Positions 43,023-52,339 of a stretch of 64,000 nt of DNA are shown here, piece by piece. A program made the position numbers and the translations under genes. Source of the DNA: Pontibacter roseus DSM 17521 (GTDB taxonomy: Bacteria > Bacteroidota > Bacteroidia > Cytophagales > Hymenobacteraceae); NCBI RefSeq assembly GCF_000373265.1, contig NZ_KB890768.1, forward strand, positions 174,206-238,205, given 5' to 3'. Position 1 is the first letter of the stretch, and each line of letters begins with the position of its first letter. The notes under the pieces were generated by a model that was given only the letters and a program-made list of their open reading frames with translations, did no database searches and was not told the DNA's origin.

Positions 43023-45278
43023 TCAGTTTTTCGCTACGAAACGCTCAAAAGCGACAGTGGTTTCTGAATCGATGGCGGCATCGGCCGTTTCAGGGGTGAC
43101 CGGCGCCACCTCCATGTTTATCTCAACCGGCGCCTCTGGCAATGGCGGCTCCTGCTCCAGGGCGATGTGCGGCGCAATCACCAGCGATACGATGGACATC
43201 AGTTTGATGAGGATGTTCATGGACGGGCCGGATGTATCCTTGAAAGGGTCACCCACCGTATCGCCGGTCACAGACGCTTTGTGTGGCTCAGAGCCTTTGT
43301 ACTCCATCTTGCCGTTTATCTCCACACCTTTCTCAAATGACTTTTTGGCGTTATCCCAGGCGCCTCCGGCGTTGGACTGGAACATCGCCATCAGCACGCC
43401 TGACACCGTCACACCAGCCAGCAGACCGCCTAATATTTCAGGAGAGGACGTATCAGGGAAAACACCTTGGAAGCCAAAACCTACTACAATTGGCACTATT
43501 AAAGCGATGGCACCTGGCAACATCATCTCTCGGATGGCCGCCTTGGTCGAAATGGCTACGCATTTTTCGTACTCCGGCTGTCCAGTGCCTTCCATGATGC
43601 CCGGAATCTCGCGGAACTGACGACGCACCTCATGCACCATCGCCATGGCCGCACGGCCCACAGCCGCAATACAGAGTGCTGAGAAGATGAACGGAATCAT
43701 GGCCCCGATGAACAGACCTGCCAACACAGGCGCCTTATAGAGGTCGATGCTGGAGATGCCGGCTATACCTACGAAGGCCGCAAAAAGAGCCAGGGAAGTA
43801 AGGGCCGCCGAAGCGATGGCAAAGCCTTTGCCGGTGGCAGCAGTGGTGTTACCCACGGCATCCAGTATATCGGTGCGTCCGCGCACTTCTTTTGGCAGCT
43901 CGCTCATCTCGGCTATACCTCCGGCGTTGTCGGCAATGGGGCCAAAGGCATCAATGGCCAGCTGCATGGCCGTGGTGGCCATCATACCCGCCGCCGCAAT
44001 GGCCACGCCGTACAAGCCAGCCGCTGCATACGACAGCACGATACCGGCCGCCAGCACAATCATGGGTAGCACCGTGGACTGCATACCTACCGCCAGACCT
44101 GCAATGATATTGGTGGCATGGCCGGTGGAGGACTGCTGCACAATGGAATTCACAGGTCCTTTGCCCATAGCGGTATAGTACTCCGTGATGATGCTCATGA
44201 GCGTACCCACCACCAGACCGATGATGACGGCATAGAAGACACCATCGTTAGTGAACTCGAAGTTGCGCAGCACCAGGTTCTCCGGCATCATCCAGTTGAT
44301 GGCGAAATAGGCGCCTACGGCGGTGAGGATAACTGAAATCCAGTTGCCCAGGTTCAGGGCCGCTTGCACATTGCCACCTTCCTTCACCCGCACGAACAGC
44401 ATACCAATCAGGGAGAAGATGATACCCAGACCGGCTATCAGCATGGGCAGAATGATAGGTGCCATACCTCCGAAATTGTCCTCAGAAATCACCTCGCGTC
44501 CGAGCACCATCGTGGCCAGGATGGTAGCGACATAAGAACCAAAAAGGTCAGCGCCCATACCGGCTACGTCACCTACGTTATCGCCTACGTTGTCGGCGAT
44601 GGTGGCTGGGTTGCGCGGGTCATCCTCGGGTATACCTGCCTCCACCTTGCCTACCAGGTCAGCGCCCACATCGGCCGCTTTCGTGTAGATGCCGCCGCCC
44701 ACGCGCGCGAACAAGGCGATACTTTCAGCGCCCAGCGAGAAACCGGTGAGCACTTCCAGGGCCACTTCCATTTCGTGTCCGTTCACGTCGCCGTTCACGC
44801 TATACACAAAGTAGTAGTACAGCACGATGAAGAGCGAACCCAGACCCAGCACCGCCAGACCGGCCACCCCCATACCCATCACGGAGCCGCCCGCAAACGA
44901 CACGGTGAGCGCCCGTGAGAGGCTGGTACGGGCCGCCTCTGCGGTACGCACGTTGGCCTTGGTGGCGATGCGCATACCTATGAAACCTGCGATAGCTGAG
45001 AAAAGGGCACCAATGATAAAGGCGATGACAATGGTCCAGTGGGACTTCTCGCCGGAATAGCCGAGGTAGCCCAGGAACAAGCTGGCAATAATCACGAAGT
45101 AAAAGAGTACTTTGTACTCCGCCTTCAGGAAGGCCATGGCGCCGTCGGAGATGTGACGGGCAATCTCTGTCATGCGTTCGTTACCCGCCTCTTGCTTCGT
45201 TACCCAAGCCGACCGTATGAAGGTATACAGGAGGGCCGCCAGACCAAATCCGGGAATTGCGTAGAGAATATTTTCCAT
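43023..45278 (-). CDS. hppA: Membrane-bound pyrophosphatase (ion-translocating)
   Basis: This pump couples PPi hydrolysis to transport of sodium ions or protons across the membrane. The 751-residue protein has 15 or 16 helices and the signatures DVGADLVGKVE, DDPRNPATIADNVGDNVGDV, AGMGADLFGSYV and NNTGGAWDNAKK-like SNAGGAWDNAKKSFE with GDTVGDPFKDTSGPSMN. GNTTAATGKG, with Ala not Lys at the key position, marks the potassium-dependent type. An acidic C-terminal tail of about 40 residues is added. The ion is not settled by sequence. It is monocistronic and carries four TATACCT/AGGTATA words. Confidence 0.95.
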   Translation of the reverse strand: MENILYAIPGFGLAALLYTFIRSAWVTKQEAGNERMTEIARHISDGAMAFLKAEYKVLFYFVIIASLFLGYLGYSGEKSHWTIVIAFIIGALFSAIAGFIGMRIATKANVRTAEAARTSLSRALTVSFAGGSVMGMGVAGLAVLGLGSLFIVLYYYFVYSVNGDVNGHEMEVALEVLTGFSLGAESIALFARVGGGIYTKAADVGADLVGKVEAGIPEDDPRNPATIADNVGDNVGDVAGMGADLFGSYVATILATMVLGREVISEDNFGGMAPIILPMLIAGLGIIFSLIGMLFVRVKEGGNVQAALNLGNWISVILTAVGAYFAINWMMPENLVLRNFEFTNDGVFYAVIIGLVVGTLMSIITEYYTAMGKGPVNSIVQQSSTGHATNIIAGLAVGMQSTVLPMIVLAAGIVLSYAAAGLYGVAIAAAGMMATTAMQLAIDAFGPIADNAGGIAEMSELPKEVRGRTDILDAVGNTTAATGKGFAIASAALTSLALFAAFVGIAGISSIDLYKAPVLAGLFIGAMIPFIFSALCIAAVGRAAMAMVHEVRRQFREIPGIMEGTGQPEYEKCVAISTKAAIREMMLPGAIALIVPIVVGFGFQGVFPDTSSPEILGGLLAGVTVSGVLMAMFQSNAGGAWDNAKKSFEKGVEINGKMEYKGSEPHKASVTGDTVGDPFKDTSGPSMNILIKLMSIVSLVIAPHIALEQEPPLPEAPVEINMEVAPVTPETADAAIDSETTVAFERFVAKN

Positions 45279-45498
45279 TCAATAAGGGTTAGTTGTGTTG
45301 TAAGGGTTATTTTTTCAGAATTGCTATATAGCTATTAAAGAAAAGCTATTGGTTTGACTTTTCCAAATATCGCGTACTAAAGCTTCACCCGCGCCTGGTC
45401 CGCTATTCCCCTATAGCTTAGATGTTTGCACAACGAACCGTCTATACCTGCCATAAAGCCTCCCAAGACCAGCTTAGTCGGCCTTATGGAGCACAGAA

Positions 45499-45524
45499 AA
45501 GGCCAACTCTGACGAGTCGGCCTT
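45499..45524 (-). terminator. Terminator after the M42-like peptidase
   Basis: AAGGCCAACT pairs with AGTCGGCCTT with one G-U pair across a short loop, about 30 bases beyond the peptidase stop codon. Confidence 0.6.
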
Positions 45525-45550
45525 CGGCTCTGTAGCAGGTAAATTCTGTC

Positions 45551-46465
45551 TTACAGCTTCTCCATCAACTCCCGGTACAGTGCCACCATGCTGTCGATGT
45601 CTTTCTTGTTCACAATCTCATTCGGGGTGTGCACATTGTCCTCAGGCGCGCCCACAAAGCACCAGTCCCAGGGATAAGGGCCGTGCTGCAATTCCTTGGC
45701 ATCGCTGCCCCCGGAGCCTTCCACCTCCAGCTGAAACGGTATACCTGATTCCCTGGCTATACCTATTATCTTTTGCACATAGGACCTTCGTGGAATCAGG
45801 CTGTCCCGCATGCTGATGACCACGCCTTTGCCAGGCTCCACGCCCTCCGTCACCCACGTGATGTCCGACACCAGCGCCTGGTGTACGCCATAGCGCTCGG
45901 ATATGTACTTGGCCAGGTATGCTACGGAACCGCCCCCATGCTCTTCCCAACTGCTGAAGGCGATAATGCCGTTTTCCAGCGTCTCCGCCACCTTCAGGGC
46001 GCTCCACACCCCCAACCGGTTGTCCAGGTAGCAGGACTGCACCGTCTCCTCAGTCTCCCGGAAGTCACACTTGAACACCAGCTCGGTGCCGCGCTCAATC
46101 TCCCGCTCGAAATTGTACCGTATCTCGTGTTCCTCCTCGTCAACTTCCAGCGTGCATTCAATCTTACCCTGGGAGTCCTCTCCTACCAAGGTATAGCCTG
46201 TTTGCAAGTCAGGGCCACCTATCTTGACCAACTGGTTTCCATACCGGACGGTGAACCCAATGGAATCGATGTGTGCGAAAATGGTTGCCCGGGGCTTGCC
46301 GAATATGAGCAAAATACAATCCTGAAACCCTTCCCCATGAAGTATGACAGGCTGCCGCTTCCACTGAACTTTATGTTCTTCGATGTAGTTAAGCAAAAAC
46401 TGGGATAGTTTTTCTTCGTTGCCGGATGGGGCGTGTATGCTGCAGAGTTGCTTCAGGAGTTTCAT
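45551..46465 (-). CDS. M42-type metal aminopeptidase
   Basis: This 304-residue protein has the layout of the M42 aminopeptidases: [14 protein letters not shown] at the N-terminus, [13 protein letters not shown] with metal ligands H65 and D67, [12 protein letters not shown] with the bridging Asp, [10 protein letters not shown] with the two Glu, a later DITW and a C-terminal NVHTPNEIV. The family removes N-terminal residues from peptides and works in the cytoplasm as dodecamers. The protein is slightly shorter than typical M42 enzymes. It is divergent from the TPR gene and has no operon partner. Confidence 0.85.
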   Translation of the reverse strand: MKLLKQLCSIHAPSGNEEKLSQFLLNYIEEHKVQWKRQPVILHGEGFQDCILLIFGKPRATIFAHIDSIGFTVRYGNQLVKIGGPDLQTGYTLVGEDSQGKIECTLEVDEEEHEIRYNFEREIERGTELVFKCDFRETEETVQSCYLDNRLGVWSALKVAETLENGIIAFSSWEEHGGGSVAYLAKYISERYGVHQALVSDITWVTEGVEPGKGVVISMRDSLIPRRSYVQKIIGIARESGIPFQLEVEGSGGSDAKELQHGPYPWDWCFVGAPEDNVHTPNEIVNKKDIDSMVALYRELMEKL

Positions 46466-46543
46466 ATATTATTTCTTTTGTATCAATTCAAATTTAATAT
46501 AATTGTTGTACATTTAGTACCCATCTGAATTGTACAGGTGCAG

Positions 46544-46551
46544 TACCTTTG
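46544..46551 (+). promoter_or_regulatory. Possible -7 element ahead of the TPR gene
   Basis: TACCTTTG fits the Bacteroidetes -7 consensus TAnnTTTG. No TTG lies at the right distance upstream. Transcription from here would begin near 46557 and would exclude the upstream Met at 46549, which supports the start at 46576. Confidence 0.35.
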
Positions 46552-46575
46552 CGTCCCGGAAACCTATTTGAGCTT

Positions 46576-47823
46576 ATGAAGCAGATTGTTTTTGTTCTCC
46601 TCGGTGTTCTCATACCTGCCTTGGCTTCGGCACAGGCTAACAGGGTGAAGCCCGACACCACGGTGATGCGAGAGATGACAATACAGTCTGTGGAGGTGAT
46701 TCCGAGTGCCGGCAACGTAAAGGGCATGCTCCTGATGGACATGGACATACAGTACGAACTGGAGGGTGCCGTGGACAACATGTACAACTTCAAGTACGCG
46801 CTCGCCGAGAAGCAGTTCAAGTCACTTCGCCGCCGTTATCCCCAGCACCCACTGCCCTACTTCCTGATGGGCCTCAGCCAATGGTGGAAGATTGTGCCCA
46901 CCAACATCCAAACCCTGAAGTACGATGACCTGTTCTTCGCCTACATGGATACCACCATTCAAAAGGCGGAGAAGCTGTATGATGCCGACGAGAAAAACTT
47001 TGAGGCGGCTTTTTTCCTTTCCGCCGCCAACGGTTTCGCGGCCCGGCTGCACTCAGAGCGCAGCAACTGGCGCAAAGCCACCGTGGCCAGCAAGCGTGCC
47101 TTGGAGTACTTAGAGGCAGCCAAAGCCGGAAACGGGCTGAGCCCTGAGTTCCTTTTCGGAGAGGCCCTCTTCAACTACTACTCCGTCTGGATACACGAAA
47201 ATTACAAAATGCTGCGCCCCGTGCTGGCCTTCTTTCCGAACGGTGACAAGCGGCTTGGTATTAAGCAGCTGCGCCACGTGGCCAACAGTGGTTTCTACAC
47301 CGGCACAGAAGCCAAGTTCTTCTTGATGAAGATATATGCCAACGAGGAAGGTAACATGGAGGCTGCTCTTGAGCTGGCCAAGGACTTGGCTATAAAATAT
47401 CCCAACAATGCCTATTTCCAGCGTTTCTATGCCCGTTCGTTGTTTGTGCAAGGTCACTTCACCCTGGCTGAGCGTGTTAGCCTGGACATCCTCAACAAAC
47501 TGGACCAGCAGATGCCCGGCTACGAAGCCGTGAGTGGGCGCTATGCTTCCTACATCTTGGCCTATATCAACCAGAACAAGTACCGGGATTACCAGAAGGC
47601 GAAAGCCTATTACCAGAACGCCATCATGTTTGCCGAGATGAGCAATGAGCGCGACTCTGGCTACTTCGCTAACTCCTACCTGAATTTAGCCCGCATTGCC
47701 AAGCAGGAAAAGGACCTGAAGGCGGCAAAACGATACTACTCCATTGTGGAGGAGACCACGGAGAAGAAATCAGCTGCCAACAAGGAAGCCAAAGCATTTA
47801 TCAAGGCGAATAAAAGAATCTAG
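46576..47823 (+). CDS. Exported tetratricopeptide-repeat protein
   Basis: This 415-residue protein (from MKQIVFVLLGVLIPALASAQ, a signal peptide) is helical, with repeated TPR-like units: NFKYALAEKQFKSLRRRYPQ, PNNAYFQRFYARSLFVQGHF and AKAYYQNAIMFAEMSNERDS. The ATG nine codons upstream lies too close to the candidate promoter to be used. Such proteins are found in many Cytophagales; the role is unknown, perhaps in envelope complexes. It is monocistronic and ends at a 23-bp terminator hairpin. It has almost no CTATACCT words. Confidence 0.8.
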   Translation: MKQIVFVLLGVLIPALASAQANRVKPDTTVMREMTIQSVEVIPSAGNVKGMLLMDMDIQYELEGAVDNMYNFKYALAEKQFKSLRRRYPQHPLPYFLMGLSQWWKIVPTNIQTLKYDDLFFAYMDTTIQKAEKLYDADEKNFEAAFFLSAANGFAARLHSERSNWRKATVASKRALEYLEAAKAGNGLSPEFLFGEALFNYYSVWIHENYKMLRPVLAFFPNGDKRLGIKQLRHVANSGFYTGTEAKFFLMKIYANEEGNMEAALELAKDLAIKYPNNAYFQRFYARSLFVQGHFTLAERVSLDILNKLDQQMPGYEAVSGRYASYILAYINQNKYRDYQKAKAYYQNAIMFAEMSNERDSGYFANSYLNLARIAKQEKDLKAAKRYYSIVEETTEKKSAANKEAKAFIKANKRI

Positions 47824-47831
47824 GAAAACCT

Positions 47832-47881
47832 CCTTATAAACAGAAAAGGCCCCAACATTGGGGCCTTTTCTGTTTATAAGG
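47832..47881. terminator. 23-bp perfect hairpin between convergent genes
   Basis: CCTTATAAACAGAAAAGGCC and the following CCA pair perfectly with their complement across a four-base ACAT loop. It lies between the convergent TPR and uxs genes, runs straight into a GGTATAG word and is one of the longest stems in the window. Confidence 0.85.
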
Positions 47882-47898
47882 TATAGCAGTGCGCTATT

Positions 47899-48864
47899 TT
47901 ATGCATTCGCTTTTTCAGCAGGCACCTGTACCTTCTCTTTGAAATATTCCAACGTCCTTCTGAGTCCCTCGGCACGGTCCACCTGTGGCTCCCATCCCAA
48001 CACCTCTCTGGCTAAGGAAATGTCCGGTTGGCGCTTCTGCGGGTCGTCGGTCGGCAGCGGCTGGTACTCAATGTTGAGTTCCACGCCAGTCAGCTTACAG
48101 ATTTCCTCGGCAAACTCCTTGATGGTAATCTCGGACGGGTTGCCGATGTTCACCGGTAGGTGGTAGTCGCTCAGTAGCAAGCGGTAGATGCCTTCCACCA
48201 AATCATCCACATAACAGAACGAGCGCGTCTGAGAGCCGTCCCCGAAGATGCTTAGCGGCTCGCCACGGAGCGCCTGGCTCAGGAAGGCAGGCAGCACACG
48301 GCCATCGTCCAGGCGCATGCGCGGACCATAGGTATTGAAGATGCGTACAATGCGCGTCTCCAGGCCGTGGTGCATGTGATACGCCATCGTCATGGCTTCT
48401 TGGAAGCGCTTGGCCTCATCATAGCAGCCACGCGGACCCACCGGGTTCACGTTACCCCAGTAGTCTTCTGTCTGCGGATGCACCAGCGGGTCGCCGTATA
48501 CTTCTGAGGTGGAGGCGATAAGCATGCGCGCTCCCTTGGCCATGGCCAAGCCCAGCAGATTGTGCGTGCCCAAAGAGCCTACCTTCAGCGTCTGAATCGG
48601 GATTTTGAGGTAGTCTATTGGGCTGGCAGGCGAGGCAAAGTGCAGGATGTAATCCAGCTTGCCCGGCACGTGCACGAACTTTGACACGTCGTGGTGGTAG
48701 AACTCGAACTGCTCCAGCTTAAAGAGGTGCTCTATGTTCTCCAGGTTTCCTGTGATGAGATTGTCCATCGCCATCACATGGTAGCCTTCTTTTATCAATC
48801 TATCGCACAGGTGGGAGCCAAGAAACCCGGCTCCGCCTGTGACCAATACTCTCTTTCTTTCCAT
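47899..48864 (-). CDS. uxs: UDP-glucuronate decarboxylase (UDP-xylose synthase)
   Basis: This SDR enzyme converts UDP-glucuronate to UDP-xylose with NAD. The 321-residue protein has the extended-SDR nucleotide motif [14 protein letters not shown], the catalytic triad Thr/Ser in STSEVYG and Tyr-x3-Lys in YDEAKR, and the UXS-typical [19 protein letters not shown] and [20 protein letters not shown] segments (each within 20 residues). It follows ugd by 9 bases, so ugd supplies its substrate. Both are probably for cell-surface glycans. Confidence 0.93.
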   Translation of the reverse strand: MERKRVLVTGGAGFLGSHLCDRLIKEGYHVMAMDNLITGNLENIEHLFKLEQFEFYHHDVSKFVHVPGKLDYILHFASPASPIDYLKIPIQTLKVGSLGTHNLLGLAMAKGARMLIASTSEVYGDPLVHPQTEDYWGNVNPVGPRGCYDEAKRFQEAMTMAYHMHHGLETRIVRIFNTYGPRMRLDDGRVLPAFLSQALRGEPLSIFGDGSQTRSFCYVDDLVEGIYRLLLSDYHLPVNIGNPSEITIKEFAEEICKLTGVELNIEYQPLPTDDPQKRQPDISLAREVLGWEPQVDRAEGLRRTLEYFKEKVQVPAEKANA

Positions 48865-48873
48865 GTCGGGGTG

Positions 48874-50220
48874 TTATACGGTTTGGTTGAGTTGCGGAAC
48901 GCGCTCCTTAACGCCAATGCCGTAGTAGGCGAAGCCCTTCTCCTCGAGCTCCTTGGCGTCGTAGATGTTGCGCCCGTCGAATACCACCTTCTCTTTGAGC
49001 AGCTTGCTCACCACGGCGAAGTTGGGAGAGCGGAACTCAGGCCACTCGGTCACCAGCAGCAGGGCGTCAGCGTCGATGAGCGCCTCGTACTCATCCTTGC
49101 CGTACTCGATGCGCTCGCCGAGCGTGTGTGCGGCTTCCTGCATGGCCACCGGGTCGTAGGCCTTCACCTTGGCACCCTCTGCCAGCAGCCGCTCTATAAT
49201 CACCAGCGAGGGGGCCTCGCGCATGTCGTCGGTCTTGGGCTTGAAGGCCAGGCCCCATACGGCAAAGGTCTTTCCGGCCAACTCGCCGTTGAAGTGGCGG
49301 CTGATTTTGTCGAAGAGCACCGACTTCTGGCGCTCGTTGACCGTCTCCACCGACTTGAGCACCTCCATCTGGTAGCCGTTCTCGGCCGCCGTGCGAATCA
49401 GCGCCTTCACATCCTTAGGGAAGCAGCTTCCGCCGTAGCCGATACCTGGGTAGATGAACTTGTTGCCGATGCGGGCGTCAGAGCCGATTCCCTTGCGCAC
49501 CATGTTCACGTCGGCGCCCATAATCTCGCAAAGGTTGGCGATGTCGTTCATGAACGATATTTTAGTAGCAAGCATGGCGTTGGCCGCATATTTGGTCATT
49601 TCAGCCGAAGGGATGTCCATGAAGATGAGCGGGTGACCGTTCATCAGGAAAGGCTTGTAAAGCTTGCTCATCACCTTCTCGGCCCGCTCAGAATCCACGC
49701 CCACCACGATGCGGTCAGGCTTGAGGAAGTCGTCGATGGCCGCCCCTTCCTTGAGGAACTCGGGGTTGGAGGCCACGTCGAAGGCTATGTCGGCACCGCG
49801 TGCCTCCAGTTCCTCGGCAATGGCGCGGCGCACCTTGGCCGCCGTTCCCACAGGCACGGTGCTCTTGGTCACCACCACCAGGTAGTCGCTCATATGCTGT
49901 CCGATGGCCCGGGCCACGGCCAGCACGTACTTCAGGTCAGCCGAGCCGTCCTCTCCTGGGGGCGTGCCCACGGCAATGAAGGCTACTTGGCAGCCCTGGA
50001 TGCTGGCTCCTAAGTCGGTGGAGAACGAGAGTCGCTCCTTCTGAGCGTTACGCGTCACCATCTCCTCCAGCCCCGGCTCGTAGATGGGCAGCACGCCCCG
50101 CTTGAGGTTTTCTATCTTCCGTTCGTCGATGTCGATACACGTCACGTCGATGCCCACCTCGGCGAAGCACGTGCCCGTAACCAGGCCCACGTACCCCGTG
50201 CCAACTACTGCTATTCTCAT
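48874..50220 (-). CDS. ugd: UDP-glucose 6-dehydrogenase
   Basis: This enzyme oxidises UDP-glucose twice to UDP-glucuronate. The 448-residue protein has an N-terminal Rossmann fold (MRIAVVGTGYVGLVTGTCFA), the catalytic Cys in GIGYGGSCFPKDVKALI and a C-terminal UDP-binding fold. Length matches the family. The downstream uxs gene takes the product. Upstream, across about 100 bases, lies the asparagine-synthase-like gene in the same direction. Confidence 0.95.
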   Translation of the reverse strand: MRIAVVGTGYVGLVTGTCFAEVGIDVTCIDIDERKIENLKRGVLPIYEPGLEEMVTRNAQKERLSFSTDLGASIQGCQVAFIAVGTPPGEDGSADLKYVLAVARAIGQHMSDYLVVVTKSTVPVGTAAKVRRAIAEELEARGADIAFDVASNPEFLKEGAAIDDFLKPDRIVVGVDSERAEKVMSKLYKPFLMNGHPLIFMDIPSAEMTKYAANAMLATKISFMNDIANLCEIMGADVNMVRKGIGSDARIGNKFIYPGIGYGGSCFPKDVKALIRTAAENGYQMEVLKSVETVNERQKSVLFDKISRHFNGELAGKTFAVWGLAFKPKTDDMREAPSLVIIERLLAEGAKVKAYDPVAMQEAAHTLGERIEYGKDEYEALIDADALLLVTEWPEFRSPNFAVVSKLLKEKVVFDGRNIYDAKELEEKGFAYYGIGVKERVPQLNQTV

Positions 50221-50318
50221 AGGTAAATGTCTTTGATTGAACTACAAAATTAAGGTTTTTATAATACTATTTCACTTTGAGTATCACTTTTCCAGTCAAA
50301 GCTTTGCGTTCAAATCGG

Positions 50319-52190
50319 TCAGGTCATCCATTTTGACCACCAATGCTGAAAAACAACTAAGCTCCATACCTGTGCCTGTGTAGCTTGGGTCAACCCGGTT
50401 CTAAGCCGCCCGACTTGCTCCAGGTCGTAAATATCCTGCTGCCGGATAAACTCGTCTGACAGATATCTCTGCACTAAAGGTAGCGCTGCTCCCCGTAATA
50501 AATCATACATTTGTAACTCTGCCCTCTTTTCGTGCCGGTTGTATAGCTCCTTAGGCAACCTGTTTTTGAACGTGTCCTGCAGTATTTTCTTTTGCGTGGC
50601 AGCATCCAGTTTGGAGGCAATAGGCAGCGAAAAGGCAAATTTAACGATTTTCTGGTCTAAGAACGGACTCCGTATCTCTGGACCGCCTCCTGATTCTACC
50701 AATCCATGGCTCTGTAGCACCTCGTTGGAAAGAATCAGCTGCCAATCGGCACAGAGCATGTGGTTCAGGCTGTATTTACCCTCGTCCAGGCAAGTCAACA
50801 GCCGTTGCTTGCGTGCCTCATAGAGCCTGTTACTGACAGTGGCAGCCAACCTTGGATGCAGCATCGCCTTTGCTTCGCTTTCTGAGGCCCTGCTGGCCCA
50901 ATTCCAGTACCGTTCCTTGGGGGACATACCGGCCCCTTCTGCGAATCGCTGCAGTTGTCTTACTTTGTTAGCGGCGAAAGTGTTGCGGGTCGGGGATAAT
51001 AAATTCCAAAGAAAAGCCATACCTCTCGCCTTGCCCATCCCAGCACCCTTTGCTAACAACTGGTACTCAGCCTGATGCCTTGCAATACCTGCAAACAGCT
51101 CATCAGCCCCATCCCCGGACAGCACATGCCGCACCTGCCCACCCGCGGCTTTGGCCCATATGAAAGTCATAAGCGCAGAGGGGGCGGCGAGCGGTTCGTC
51201 CATACCTTCCAACATCTCCATCATGAGTGCCTGCATGTCCTGTGTTGCCAGTTCGCATACAGTATGGTCTGTCTTGTACTTATCTGCAACTAAGCTGGAC
51301 AAGCGAGCCATCTCGGCATTGGGTTGGCTCTTTACTGCCAGAGAGAAAGTCTTCAGATGTGGCACGTGCCCGGCCGCCAGGGCCACGACCACAGACGTGT
51401 TGAGGCCACCATCTAGGAAAGCCCCAACCGGCGCATGGGCTGGCAGGCGGGAGCTGACGGCCTGCTCCAGGAGCCTCTCCAGTTTTGCTTGCTGCTGTTT
51501 GTAGGGAAGTGTATTGCTGGCGGCCTTTTCGGGTTCAAAAGGAAGGCGATGCCACATCTTCTGGTGCAATTTGCCGCCTTTAAGGTATAGGAAGTTGCCC
51601 GGAAGCAGTTTCTTCACACCTTTCAGCATGGAGGCCGGGGCAGGCACGTAGCCCAACTGCAGGTATTGGAAGAGAGAGGTATAGTCCAATTCACGTGGAA
51701 CACCAAGCGCCAGCAAATCTGCCATGCTGGAGCTGAAAAGCAGTTTATCGCCGTCTTTGTAGTAGAGGAGCGGCTTTTCGCCATACCTGTCGCGGGCAAT
51801 GAAAAGGGAGTCCTCGCGGTGGTCGTAGAGGGCGAGTACAAATCGCCCACGCAGTTTCTTCAGGAACTCCTGCCCCTCCCGCCGGTACAGTTGCAGGACC
51901 ACCTCGGCCTCTTTGTCAGTTCGGAAGGTATAGCCGGCGGCTTGAAGTTTACTTTTGAGCTCTAGCTGGTTGTATACTTCGCCACTGTATAACAAGGTAT
52001 AGCGGCCGTTTTGGTCCTGTATGCACACTGGGTCAGATGGAGACTCCGTTCGCCTGAAAGACAACCCTAACTTATCCTCCAGCAGGTATAGTTCTTCCGC
52101 TTTTGCTCTCTGCTGCTGGCCAGAGCGCATGCGCTGCAGCACCTCGGCACCTGCGGCTGTGAAAGCATATATACCTGAAATTCTCCCCAT
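50319..52190 (-). CDS. Degenerate asparagine synthase homologue (probable pseudo-enzyme)
   Basis: The 623-residue protein has the two-domain layout of AsnB: an N-terminal class II glutamine amidotransferase domain and a C-terminal synthetase domain. Key residues are changed. The start is MGRISGIYAF, not MCGI, so the glutaminase nucleophile Cys2 is lost, and the oxyanion NGE is SGE at about 70. The ATP-binding SGGLDS loop reads D260-GGLNTS266, losing Ser and Asp. The later LSGDGADELFAG is intact. Neither half is likely to work in the normal way. It sits next to ugd-uxs, as such genes do in surface-glycan loci. It may be a scaffold or use another chemistry. Confidence 0.9.
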   Translation of the reverse strand: MGRISGIYAFTAAGAEVLQRMRSGQQQRAKAEELYLLEDKLGLSFRRTESPSDPVCIQDQNGRYTLLYSGEVYNQLELKSKLQAAGYTFRTDKEAEVVLQLYRREGQEFLKKLRGRFVLALYDHREDSLFIARDRYGEKPLLYYKDGDKLLFSSSMADLLALGVPRELDYTSLFQYLQLGYVPAPASMLKGVKKLLPGNFLYLKGGKLHQKMWHRLPFEPEKAASNTLPYKQQQAKLERLLEQAVSSRLPAHAPVGAFLDGGLNTSVVVALAAGHVPHLKTFSLAVKSQPNAEMARLSSLVADKYKTDHTVCELATQDMQALMMEMLEGMDEPLAAPSALMTFIWAKAAGGQVRHVLSGDGADELFAGIARHQAEYQLLAKGAGMGKARGMAFLWNLLSPTRNTFAANKVRQLQRFAEGAGMSPKERYWNWASRASESEAKAMLHPRLAATVSNRLYEARKQRLLTCLDEGKYSLNHMLCADWQLILSNEVLQSHGLVESGGGPEIRSPFLDQKIVKFAFSLPIASKLDAATQKKILQDTFKNRLPKELYNRHEKRAELQMYDLLRGAALPLVQRYLSDEFIRQQDIYDLEQVGRLRTGLTQATQAQVWSLVVFQHWWSKWMT

Positions 52191-52339
52191 TCTGGTCCTT
52201 ATTTAAGCGTAAATAACGGCATTCGGATGTTTTCATACACCCGCCCCCGAAAGTCCTGTGCCCAACAGCTTTTTTACCTGAACGAACAACCCACACAGGT
52301 ATCTCAAGTATAGATGATAGTAAACACCCTGATGCACTT

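Noticed and set aside
11960..45745. The palindrome GGTATACC as the true core of the over-represented word
   Set aside because: Only eight or so sites have the full palindrome, while most copies have CTATACCT in one orientation. The word is not symmetrical.
48691..50013. A 440-codon plus-strand open frame opposite uxs and ugd
   Set aside because: Both minus-strand genes have full motifs; the frame spans two genes and has no recognisable domain.
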